Below are positions 34,163-44,015 of a stretch of DNA of 64,000 bases, piece by piece. Position 1 is the first letter of the stretch. Every line of letters begins with the position of its first letter. The position numbers and the translations under genes are program-made. Below the pieces are notes generated by a model, which was not told the DNA's origin, did no database searches, and saw only the letters and a program-made list of their open reading frames with translations. Origin of the DNA: Armillaria gallica (Eukaryota > Basidiomycota > Agaricomycetes > Agaricales > Physalacriaceae); NCBI GenBank assembly GCA_037576215.1, contig JBANDB010000016.1, forward strand, positions 434,001 to 498,000, written 5' to 3'.

Positions 34163-35467
34163 TTAGTCCGTTCGATATGTACAGTGAACAGTATACATAC
34201 CTGGACAGCTACAAAACTTATCAACAAAACCATCATCGGAGAACCAATGGACTGTTAAGCGACCCAGAGCTACGACGTTGAACAGACGTCCGATTATAAT
34301 ACCTCCATAGATCTGTCTCATCTCTGCTTGTTGACTTTTGTCCGGGCATATGAGGTATATGTGTATCTGTCGGTCGTTATTCAAAACACCCTGCTGAGTA
34401 GCAATGTTGAGGACATTCAGCAATGCAAATGACAAGTCGAATGAGGTTAACGGAATGTACAACGACAGACATCGGAAAGTAGTGGTGATGATGGAGCGTA
34501 ACATCTCGATAACGTCGGCGACTCGAGATTCTACGCACAAGACGTCCAGTCGCTGAAGGGTCTGCAAGTAGCCGAGATAGATGTAGGCACTTCCGACGTG
34601 AGTTTCTGTCGTCATAGCGTCAGATACAGAGCTAAATAAGAAGATACATGACGTGCCCAAGAAGTTCATACTCAAATTTCGCAAGTTACCTTCCGCAAGA
34701 GTAATTATCTTTCTTGGTATATGGACGTCGTTGGTGAATACTTTGCACTCTAAAGTAGTCAATGACAGGGGTCCGTGAAGATGCACCAGCCACGAAATTA
34801 TTCGCGAGCGAAGCGGGTTATCTATCGAGCTTCCCTGCCAATTGACGAGAGCACACAAGTTCAGATGCAAGAACTGCAAGCTACGTGGAAATGAAGGCGG
34901 TGGAATTACAGGCTGCGTCAGAGGGTCATTTGAGTCTTCGACCACTCGTGCTCGTCTTCCACCAAACACGAAGTGAGTTAAGGTCGTCGTACTGCGCAAT
35001 AAAATGAACAATCCTTGGGTTGATACGTGGCAGTCCCAGATGGTCAGCCTCTTCAAATCGTCGAGGAAATATTCACGGTCTCGTCTACTTTTGAGTGCGA
35101 TGGAATTAAGCTCGATGGTATGCAACGACGGTAACGGACTTGTTAGGAGATCCAACGGGCAGCTATTCTCGTAGTCGCCAAACTCGCCCTCTAGTGCCAA
35201 ATGAGTTACTTGAGAGTCTGGATCGTCGTCCTCTTCTTCATCTTCATCGTCAGCTATCTCGAAAGGGTCGAGGTCGGGCCAAACAAGAACCGATGCTGCA
35301 ATGAGGAAATCGGTGTTAAAAAGAGGACGTGTAGGGTGTACAGTAATGTCTGTACAGTGATGACGCATGTTCAGCCGTAGATTCTCGTGTGAAATAGTAA
35401 TCATCATGGTCGAGAAGCAACAAGCAAATATGTTCAGGAACGTCATAGGTCTGTGATTATTAAGCAA
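34163..35467 (-). CDS. Leucine-rich-repeat-like (F-box family) protein, paralogue 2
   Basis: A 434-codon open frame, colinear with paralogue 1 (shared DNPLRxRIxSWL, ECKVFTNDV, LTSFDLSFA, VYGGII/IYGGII). The probable start is MMITISHENLRLNMRH, 19 codons inside the frame. At the position of the paralogue 1 intron this copy has a 51-bp in-frame segment (GCACGTCATG to ATGACGACAG, about 34606-34656), which is either translated or removed as a GC-AG intron. Removing it restores the paralogue junction LG/ETHVGSAYIYLG. The acidic region after DPFEIADDEDEEE is longer than in paralogue 1. Both likely arose by tandem duplication around the RING gene. Confidence 0.65.
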   Translation of the reverse strand: MLNNHRPMTFLNIFACCFSTMMITISHENLRLNMRHHCTDITVHPTRPLFNTDFLIAASVLVWPDLDPFEIADDEDEEEDDDPDSQVTHLALEGEFGDYENSCPLDLLTSPLPSLHTIELNSIALKSRRDREYFLDDLKRLTIWDCHVSTQGLFILLRSTTTLTHFVFGGRRARVVEDSNDPLTQPVIPPPSFPRSLQFLHLNLCALVNWQGSSIDNPLRSRIISWLVHLHGPLSLTTLECKVFTNDVHIPRKIITLAEGNLRNLSMNFLGTSCIFLFSSVSDAMTTETHVGSAYIYLGYLQTLQRLDVLCVESRVADVIEMLRSIITTTFRCLSLYIPLTSFDLSFALLNVLNIATQQGVLNNDRQIHIYLICPDKSQQAEMRQIYGGIIIGRLFNVVALGRLTVHWFSDDGFVDKFCSCPGMYTVHCTYRTD

Positions 35468-37014
35468 TCAAACATAATCCGCATTAATATATATATTTTC
35501 ACAATTTACTTAGCAATTTACAGTTTAAAGACATAATTACATTAAATCAAAAGAAAAATAAATAAATCAGTTACAAAGTACATACGTTGAGATAGAGGGA
35601 AGAAATATAATTACAGAGGCTCGAGTGCAAATTAAAGATTATGAACGAACAAATTCATGCTGCCCTCCAACTAAACTGGCAGGGACCACGCAGAATATAG
35701 CATGTCAATCATCAAATCTCGGAGGTGTTGGTCGGGAGCAGTGGCCTCGAGTCGTTGAGCAACATATTTGAATGCTTTCGCCAAAATTAGGCGGTCTGTA
35801 GTTACGGTGAAATAAGTGTCGTTATCGAGGGGTACATTCTGGTTAGAGCAAGCCGTTTTGGCCAGTGCACATTGTCGACACGTGGTAGGTTCAAGGTCGG
35901 GATTTGTGTAGTAGCATATTCGTGTGTTCTCGTGACAGAAATCGCACTGAACGTCACTTTCATCAGCTTTAAAATGCCTGGTATGCTTGCAAATAACAGC
36001 GTACCCTCGAAGACATTAGCACTGGCCACACTGTCCAGTTTACCATTTCTGAAAACCTATACGCAAAGCTTCTGGCTCGCTTCTCTCCGGGGGCAAAACC
36101 AAGATTGTGAAGAATCATTTGTGATCTTACAGGCTTGGGACAAACAATGTCAGCAAGACGTCGTTCTCTCAGGCCCATGGCGTGCAAAAGAACGTAAATA
36201 TCCAGTAGCCATTCGGATGTTTCTCGCTGCCAATTTGTGTATGCATTTTTAGTTGGAAACTCGCCATAGTAACGATTGGCGAGTTTGTAGAACTATAGGG
36301 TGTTAGTACAGACTTATGATGTCGGTTAAAACTCGCCTGAGATAGTAAAAGTGCATGGTATGCTTTCTTTCAAGTGGAATCACTGACTCAAGGTACCTAT
36401 ATTGATTGTTGAATGTAGACGTCGACAATTAATTTGATTGGCGTACCGCGACGGGACATCTTTTCCAGTGGTAGACACCTTGAACGGGATCGCTGTCCGT
36501 AATGGATTTACGGGGGACGTCTACGTTCAATGTCTCAGAGAACGTAACGGCACGTGCGGTGCAGAAATATCCCAGGACCTCGGTGGGGTCAATGAGCTGG
36601 AAGTGTTTCTCGTCGTGAGCCTTGTCCGCCAGGGGGTTCTCTACATCGTGTGTCGCGCTGGGTGTGGGAACTGGTGAATGTGGTTGTAGATGATATGGAG
36701 ATACGGTGGCAGGGGAAGAAACATATGTGGGCTGGTTGACATCGACGAACTGGTATCCCTTGTCCATTGCTGTTCCTCCCATAATTGAGGTATTAGCAGA
36801 CGTAGGAGTGTCACTGGCCACCTGAGCAACCTGAGGCTGTTGCCAGCCATGAGGAGGAATTTGTGCTAAAGCATTTCGAGGTACAGACGGAGACGACAAG
36901 ATATGAGGCTGCCCCATAATGTCCATTAGTGCGGTTCCTGACAAAGGATGAGCAGTTGCCGAGCTGCTTGAAGGGAAAAGCCAAGGAGTCGTCGTTTCAA
37001 AACTTTCCACGGAG

Positions 37015-37291
37015 TGATGAAGTCTAAATGAGATGCTCAGTCGTAATGATGATGAACTCAATATATTACCTGATGAAGTCTAAATGAGATGCTACATCAG
37101 GAGTAAGTAATAGTAGATTAAATGAGTAAATATGAAACATACCTCAGTCGTAATGATGATGAACTGAGGAAACAAGAAAGAGCAGGCAGCACTATGTGGC
37201 TGCTGGCTGCGGAAGCTTTGGAAAATAATATGTACAAATATATCTATCTACAGGTGTGTAGTTGTATCGGTAATTACCATATACCTCAACA
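37015..37291 (-). repeat. Copia 3' LTR
   Basis: Begins TGATGAAG and ends CAACA on plus (TG...CA). Internal direct repeats: tgatgaagtctaaatgagat at 37015 and 37071, and cagtcgtaatgatgatgaac at about 37038 and 37145. It holds TG or CA at the variable CpG sites. Confidence 0.95.
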
Positions 37292-37298
37292 CTCCCCC

Positions 37299-40200
37299 TC
37301 AACTCGCATCCTGGCGAGGATGCATGCCCAGCATTTGAGAGAATTTTTCATGCTTTGGTCTCATCAAAGACTTGGTACAAATGTCAGCAACATTATCCTC
37401 TGTTGGCACATACTCTGGTTGCATGATCTTCGCCTTCACTGCTTCACGAATCCAGTGGTATGCAACGTTGATATGCTTGGTGCGATTACTGACTTGATCT
37501 GGAGTTTCAATGGTACGAATGGCAGAAGTACTGTCAATTTTGAGAGGAGTTGGTGCTGATTCTTTGAACCCAATCTCACAAAGGAATTGGCGGATCCAAA
37601 GAACTTCACATCCACCATGAGTGCCTGAGTAGTACTCAGCCTCACCAGTAGAGAGGGCAGTAGCAGTCTGTTTCTTAGCTGACCAAGCAAATGCACCTTG
37701 ATTTCCATAGAACAGGGCATAGCCAGACACTGAACGAGCGTGATCTTTTTCATTGGCAAAATCTGCATCGCAATATGCATAGAGTGGAGAGACTCCTGGC
37801 TTTGGAGAAGCTCCCCCTAGAGTAAGGACATTATTGCGAGTGGTGTATGCATAACGAATGATGCGCTGAACTGCATGCCAATGAGCTTTACCAGGGTTTT
37901 GCATGAACTGTGCAACCTTGTGTGTTGGGAAAGCCAGATGAGGACGGGTCATGATAGCAGCATGCATCAAACCACCAACAGCAGATTGATAGGGAACAGT
38001 CTTCATGTACTCAATGTCCTCCTTAGTCTCTGGACAGTCATTCTTGGACAATTTGATGGAGGGATTCATTGGAGTCCAAATGTCTCTACCAGTATTAAGG
38101 CAGAAGCGCTCAGCTAGATCCTCAATATAATGGCGATGGGAGAGAGAGATGGTACGAGCTTTCCGGTCACGAATGATTTCAATGCCAAGAAGGAAATGTC
38201 CTTCACCACCATCCTTGATTTTGACATGTTCACGTATTTCTGATTTGAGCAGGTTGACTTCAGCTACAGAATTGCAGAAGAGACCGAAATCGTCAACATG
38301 ACAGGAAACAATGGAAAGTTGTCCAGACCGTACACGGATGAAGACACAAGGGTCACAGATGCAGATTTTGAACCCTAATTTGATCATGATTTTCTTAAGT
38401 TTGTCATACCAGAGGCGGGCAGCTTGCTTCAGACCGTAGAGGGCTTTCAGCAGTTCCCAGACTTTATTCTCTTGGCCTTCAACGACAAAACCTTCAGGCT
38501 GTTTCATGTACACAGCAGGCTGGTCACGTGGTAGCTCACTGTTCAGGAAAGCAGAATTGACATCAACAGTATGGAATTCCCAATCATGAATGGCAGCCAT
38601 AGAAAGGAGTAGGCACACAACTTCAATCTTGGAGGTAGGAGCATATGTGTTAGAGTAATCAATCCCAGGTACTTGGGTGAACCCCTGGACACAGATACAA
38701 GCCTTATACTCAGTGATAGCATGTGTCTCATCTTGCTTGATTCTGAATGCCCAAGTGCTGCCAAGGGCTTTGAACCCAGCAGGCAAGTCAACCAGATTGT
38801 AAGTTCCAGCAGCTGTAACCTTGCTGAATTCAGACCACATGGCATCCTCCCAGAGATCACAGTCAGGAGAGCTCATTGCTTCTTTATAGTTGCGAGGCTC
38901 CCTCTTTGTCTCTTCATCTGTTAACTCTGCAATTTCATTTGTGAAAGCAGACATGGCAACTGCAATTTGAGTGGTCTCTGAGATAAGCTCATCTTCAGGC
39001 TCATTAACAGGTATAGATACTCCCCCTGGAGCAGCATCAGGTTCATCCAATGGAGGGTCAGTTGGAGCTGAATCATCAGGCTGCAATCCCTGTATGCGCT
39101 TTGACTTATTGCGAGGTGGGGGCCGTTCTTTTGGTTTCCGTTGATGCTTGAGTGGTATCTCAGAGACAGGTTGTGCTTCTAAAGGTTTGTTGGTAGACTC
39201 AGGAGAAGGTGTAAGACTGTCTTCATCTTCATCTTCATCCGTTTGAGGTTTGAAAGCAGAATAATCAGTTGGAGTAGTGTTCTCCCCCTCAGTCTTACGA
39301 CTGAATCCAATAATTGTATCGTCCACCTTGACATGCACTGAGTTTTGGAATTTATGTCTCTCAGGCAGATAAACCTTGAAGGCTTTTTGAGTCTCAGAGT
39401 AGCCTACAAATATGCATTCTGTGGCTCTCGGGGCAAGCTTGTTGTTCCTTTGAGACTTATCAATATGAAGGAACGCTCTAGCACCAAAATGATGTATGTT
39501 TTTAAGGTCGGGTGGCTTGCCATAGCGAGCCTGGTAGGGGGTAATACCATGGAGAGCAGAGGAGGGGTTCCGGTTCTTGTTCCAGATGATATAGAGTACA
39601 GCATGAGGCCATAGGAACATCGGAAGACCAGAATCAATGAGAATGGCACGAACTCGGTCAAAGATAACATGGTTCAAGCTTTCAGCTATGCCATTTTGCT
39701 CAGGAGTATTTGGAGAAGAGGTTTGGAAATGAATTCCATGCTCTCGCATGAATTTCTTCCACTCGTTGGTGATAAACTCTCCACCATTGTCGACTTGGTA
39801 CTTTTTAAGCTTTCTACCAGTCGCTCTCTCCTGTTCAACAAGCCAGTCCTTGAAGACTTCAAAGGCTTCACTCTTTCTCCGTAAGAAATAAACCCAGACC
39901 CAACGTTTAGCATCATCGGTAAAGGTGTATAGATAGCGGTATCCATGGAATGACTGGACCAGGGCAGGTCCCCATAGATCCAAATGAACAAGGTCAAGAA
40001 TATCTTTAGCTAAGTCACTCCCCCTGGGTGGGAATGAAGCACGCTTGCTCTTGCCTTGTGCGCATGCTGCGCAAATGCCTGGATCCTCAGACAACTCCTT
40101 TGTAGAAAGGCGTATTCCCAAAACATTTCCTTTCTTAACCATGCCTTTGATATTGCGATGGCCAAGATGTCCCAACATTTCATGGAGGGATTGCAGTTTT

Positions 40201-41696
40201 GTTGGCTTTGGGGAGGTTGTCATATTATATGAGGTATCCGTAAATGATCCTGGAACATCAAGGTGGTAGAGGCGGTCAGACTGCTTAGTGGCAGTAAACA
40301 TGACATTTTCCTTTGCCAAAGCATCTCGCATGAGTTTACCATGGTTGTCCTTTTCAAAGGTGACACATTTACCATTTCCAAAGAGAGTATAGCATTTGGC
40401 ATCATCAAGTCTTGATACAGAGATCAGACTTGGATGAGAATCCGGCACGAAGCAGGTATCCTTCAGCTTTAGACGAGCACAACCCTTCTTTGGTAGCTTG
40501 GCGGTGACTTGAAATTTGCCTCTCCCCTCAATTTTCCTCTTTCCATTGCCAAAACCATTGATGTTGCCAGACGAGGATGAGAGAGATTTGAAATCGGATC
40601 AATTGGAGTGAATATGTGAGGATGTTCCAGAGTCAATGATGATGGCTGACTGGCCAGCAGTACATGCATTGTATGCTTGGTCCTTTGTCGCTTGATTCTC
40701 AATGTTCTCAGATGCATCATAGTTGGAAGAAGATGTATTGAAAGCTTTCTCAAACATAATTACATTGGAATCTTCCTCCGCAGAGGATACATCATCAATA
40801 GCATGTCGGGCTCTTTCCTTGCTCTTATGCTTACTAGTAGTGCCCCTATTAGACTTTTTCTTTGGACCTTGACCTTCCTTTCCACCACCAGGTGCCCAAC
40901 AGTCAGCTGCAACGTGATTGGTCTCCTTGTGGCAGTTATGACAATAAAGCTTGCCACGGGACTTGGCATTGCGATCTAGCGCAGCCATGGCAGATTCCTG
41001 CTTTTGTTGGTTGTTGATGTTGGCAGCAGCACAGCGACGTTTCTCATCAAGGAGAACATTGATAGTGGAGGAGGTGGTGCTGTCCTTGTCAATTTTGATC
41101 TGCTTCACCGTTCCATCCCATGAATCAGCTTCATTGGGATCATGCGGAAGCGTGGAGAGGAGGATGCAGGCAGCAATATGCTCAGGGATGTCCCATCCAG
41201 CAACTGTGAGGTGTCGGAGGGCTTCCTGGAAGTGCGTGATGTGTTCAGAGATGTCAGATCTAAGGTTCATTGGGCGGGTGAGCTGATGGAACCATAGTAG
41301 AATAGATCCTGAGCCTTTCTGACTCATCTGCGATTCAAGCATTTGCCAAATACAAAAGACATGAGTCTCATGAGTTGTCAATGCGACAAGATCGTCGTTG
41401 AGAGAGCTCTGTAATAACCCTAGTGCGACAAGATTCTTCTTCTCCCAGATAGCAGTTTCCGATGTGTTGTCCTTTGATGGTCGACAGTCCTTGGAAGCAA
41501 TATCCCACAATTCTGTGATACGATATGCAGTTTGCATTCGTGCTGCCCAAACCATATAATTACTCTCTCCTACAAGCTTGCTATCCTTCTTACTGGGAAA
41601 GAAAGAGGTAGAAGCAGCATTGGGAATTTCCCATGACATAGTGGGAGGAGTAGGCTGAACAGGAGTACTGGGAGTTTCAGCCGCAGGTTTGGTCAT
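37299..41696 (-). pseudogene. Copia gag-pol polyprotein with a single TGA
   Basis: A 1,466-codon frame starting MTKPAAETPSTPVQP. Gag has a zinc knuckle (CHNCHKETNHVAADC). The protease has DSGTSSH. The integrase zinc module (HEMLGHLGHRN, CAACAQGKS) precedes the D,D,E core (HLDLWGP, VDNGGEF, PEQNGIAES). The reverse transcriptase has CHVDDFGLFC. RNase H has AYCDADFAN, STGEAEYY and DSTSAIRTI. This is the complete Copia order protease-integrase-RT-RNase H. The only break is TGA at 40599-40601, five codons after DSGTSSH, at HSN*SDF; related elements have Arg there (DRS), so CGA to TGA is likely. Downstream ATG at 40448 could not yield protease. Confidence 0.93.
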
Positions 41697-41943
41697 TAAG
41701 GAATAAGTGGAATTCGGACCGGACGGAAGTCACGTGATGTGCTATGATGTGGCGATTTGATCACGTGATCCCCTATGACGTGGCAGTGCCAGCAGAAAAA
41801 GACCGGGATCAAAAAGGAACCAGAGTGTAACTCCGGGATGGGAAAAAGAAGCACGAATCAAAGTGAAACCTTGATATGGTGGTCACAAGAGAGGCACGAA
41901 GGGGCGAGGACGTCTGGAACAGTCTGAGCACGAGATCGAGGTC

Positions 41944-41967
41944 GGTTAGAGCACGGGGCCCATAACC
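41944..41967 (-). other. Copia primer-binding site resembling half an initiator tRNA
   Basis: Directly inside the 5' LTR. On plus, GGTTAGAGCACGGGGC then CCATAACC reads like the D-arm to anticodon-loop part of an initiator-Met tRNA (CAT anticodon, typically GGGCTCATAACC). Priming by an internally cleaved initiator tRNA is known for Drosophila copia and yeast Ty5. There is no acceptor stem or T arm, so it is not a tRNA gene. Confidence 0.6.
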
Positions 41968-42244
41968 TGATGAAGTCTAAATGAGATGCTCAGTCGTAAT
42001 GATGACGAACTCAATATATTACCTGATGAAGTCTAAATGAGATGCTACATCAGGAGTAAGTAATAGTAGATTAAATGAGTAAATACGAAACATACCTCAG
42101 TCGTAATGATGACGAACTGAGGAAACAAGAAAGAGCGGGCGGCGCTATGTGGCTGCCAGCTGCGGAAGCTTTGGAAAATAATATGTACAAATATATCTAT
42201 CTACAGGTGCATAGTTGTATCGGTAATTACCATATACCTCAACA
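41968..42244 (-). repeat. Copia 5' LTR
   Basis: Same length as the 3' LTR. It keeps CG at six sites where the 3' LTR has TG or CA; at two more sites both copies differ from an inferred CG. Confidence 0.95.
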
Positions 42245-42448
42245 CGGAGTTTGTCCAATGTGTGAGACAGCTGAATATGTCATCGAAATCCGTCTGTTCG
42301 AGTACCTCTGGAAATGATGGAGGTTCTGGGTCCCAAGAGAATACAGAATCTCGAAGCGCTTCAGGAATTGCTGTCATTTGAGTACAAGCGGGAGGGGTGA
42401 CGGAGAGGTTAGACACAGTGATTTTTATACAGTGGCGTATAGATCAAC

Positions 42449-43672
42449 ATGGTAACCGCGTGGCAATCTTACGTCCAGTCGGTAGTGAGTTACTGCATGG
42501 TTATCATTCTGACATTCATGCTTCTTCAATTTTCGTCTTCAATTTCAGTCCCAACAGAGCTCACTAATCTTATTATTGATTTCGCGTGCTATACATCGTT
42601 GACGAGTGCTGCCTCACTCAGTCTTGTGTGTCGACAATGTCGGCACCACGCACAAGGTTATTTGGTTCAGAACACAGAGCTCACCCCCTTCCATGCCAAA
42701 CAGTCGCCATATCTTTTTTTCTCGACTTCCCGTCATTTGGTTCCATACGTCAAATCCATTCGTATTTCCCAGAGTAAAGAGTATTGGCCGACAGATATGG
42801 ACAAGGCTATTCGACTTCTGACCTCTGACCAGACCCTTGCATTAGTCGTTGATGGAGTATACATCTGCAAACTCCTGTCGTTAGAAACCGACTGGTTGAA
42901 CATTACAAGTTGTAGGATTCTGGGCTCAATATACACCGCCGATGAACTTTACACCTGGCTTCTTCATTTCACGACTCTTAACAGCTTGTTCTTCCCTAAA
43001 GAGGCCCCTAATACGGTTATTGTCTCTCCTCATCCCTGTACAGTTCCGCTAGCGTTGCCTTTCTCATTGGCCAATTTCTGTTATCATACAGAATACGGAA
43101 AAGAGCAAATCCTGGGAGATATAAAGTTCTCGAAGATCGCGCATCCTTGTTTCATGAAGCTGATCAGTCTTGAGCTCAGTGTCGACGATGATGTATGGAC
43201 ATACGTGAAGCAGATTGTATCCCTCTGCCGGCAAACCGTAACCAAGCTTGACTTGAAGTTGCATCGATGTACGCATTGTTCATCACTCATACACTTTGAC
43301 AGTTTGATTCATGAATTGATAGGGACACCTTCTGCAACACATCGGTCTTTTCTGTTGCTGCCTCTTTCTGAACTGCAGGAGCTACACTTGACGTTTACGG
43401 ATGTTGCAACCGCTAACATGTTGGAAACTGTCCAACATCTCCGTAACTCAAGTCAAGTAACCCAGCTCACCATAGATGTTGCTATCTGCTCTCAAGTACA
43501 ATCTTCTCGAGTTTGGAGGAGATGGTTAACCATCTTGGATGATGACGACTACTTTCCAGCATTGGAAAATGCTTGGGTAGCTATGCATGTTTTCCGACCT
43601 GCGGAGGACGAACAGATAGAGGCAATGTACATTATTGAAGATGAGCTTTCACGATTAGCTGCTTCACTTTGA
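42449..43672 (+). CDS. F-box protein with leucine-rich C-terminal region
   Basis: Intronless frame of 407 codons. The F-box is near the N-terminus (ISVPTELTNLIIDFA then SLTSAASLSLVCRQCRHHAQ), the Skp1-binding motif of SCF ubiquitin ligase receptors. Leucine-rich segments follow (LISLELSVDDDVW, VTKLDLKLHRC, LQELHLTFTDVA, VTQLTIDVAI), ending in an acidic tail. The first ATG is only 32 bp from the divergent start of the Copia-split gene. MLLQFSSSISVP at 42518 is a more likely start and leaves about 100 bp of shared promoter. No lesions seen; its substrate is unknown. Confidence 0.75.
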   Translation: MVTAWQSYVQSVVSYCMVIILTFMLLQFSSSISVPTELTNLIIDFACYTSLTSAASLSLVCRQCRHHAQGYLVQNTELTPFHAKQSPYLFFSTSRHLVPYVKSIRISQSKEYWPTDMDKAIRLLTSDQTLALVVDGVYICKLLSLETDWLNITSCRILGSIYTADELYTWLLHFTTLNSLFFPKEAPNTVIVSPHPCTVPLALPFSLANFCYHTEYGKEQILGDIKFSKIAHPCFMKLISLELSVDDDVWTYVKQIVSLCRQTVTKLDLKLHRCTHCSSLIHFDSLIHELIGTPSATHRSFLLLPLSELQELHLTFTDVATANMLETVQHLRNSSQVTQLTIDVAICSQVQSSRVWRRWLTILDDDDYFPALENAWVAMHVFRPAEDEQIEAMYIIEDELSRLAASL

Positions 43673-44015
43673 GCGAATGTTTGGGTGTCTAGCGAGGTTC
43701 ATGAGGAGTTTCGAGGTCGTTTCTCGCCTTTTCCGTACGACCAATACAGGAGGTAAAATAGGACTAACTAGTTCGAAATGTACGTCATTGTAACGAGGGC
43801 CAAACGCTATTTCATCTGTCTCTTATGTTTCACGTATTGTAAGAGGTTTAGCGCTCTTGAATTCATGAGAGTTACTACTTGTACACAGAAAGTAAACAGT
43901 TACTACTAAAACTAACATACAGAGAAAAAATATTCGGAAAATAGAACTACTATACATATCGTACGATTTCTTTTTCTTGAAACGGTGGTCACTATTTGTA
44001 CATAAACGGAAAATG

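Larger units (their letters stand above)
37015..42244 (-). mobile_element. Full-length Ty1/Copia LTR retrotransposon, 5,230 bp
   Basis: Two 277-bp LTRs (37015-37291 and 41968-42244) enclose one gag-pol frame on the minus strand. The 5-bp target duplication CGGAG lies at 37010-37014 and 42245-42249. A purine tract (read minus: TTGAGGGGGAG) precedes the 3' LTR, and a long primer-binding site follows the 5' LTR. LTRs differ at 10 positions, all transitions. The coding frame has one TGA, so the copy is young but inactive unless complemented. Confidence 0.95.
35671..42416 (-). pseudogene. Spliced host gene split by the Copia insertion; Zn2Cys6-like Cys pattern at C-terminus
   Basis: Removing the Copia element and one CGGAG copy rejoins exon 1 in frame (42416-42245 plus 37009-36447, 245 codons). 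Introns with matching phase lead to exons 36386-36333, 36292-36044 and 35985-35671, for about 450 residues in total. The N-terminus has an acidic-aromatic stretch (SFPEVLEQTDFDDIFSCLTHW) and Ser/Pro-rich sequence like an activation domain. The third exon carries LADIVCPKPVRSQMILHNLG. The last exon has C-x2-C-x6-C-x11-C-x2-C-x6-C (CDFCHENTRIC, then CRQCALAKTAC), the spacing of fungal zinc clusters but at an unusual place. No lesion other than the insertion was seen, so disruption looks recent. A transcription-regulatory role is inference. Confidence 0.6.

Noticed and set aside
41944..41967. tRNA gene fragment or tRNA gene
   Set aside because: No acceptor stem or T arm; its position directly inside the LTR makes it a primer-binding site.
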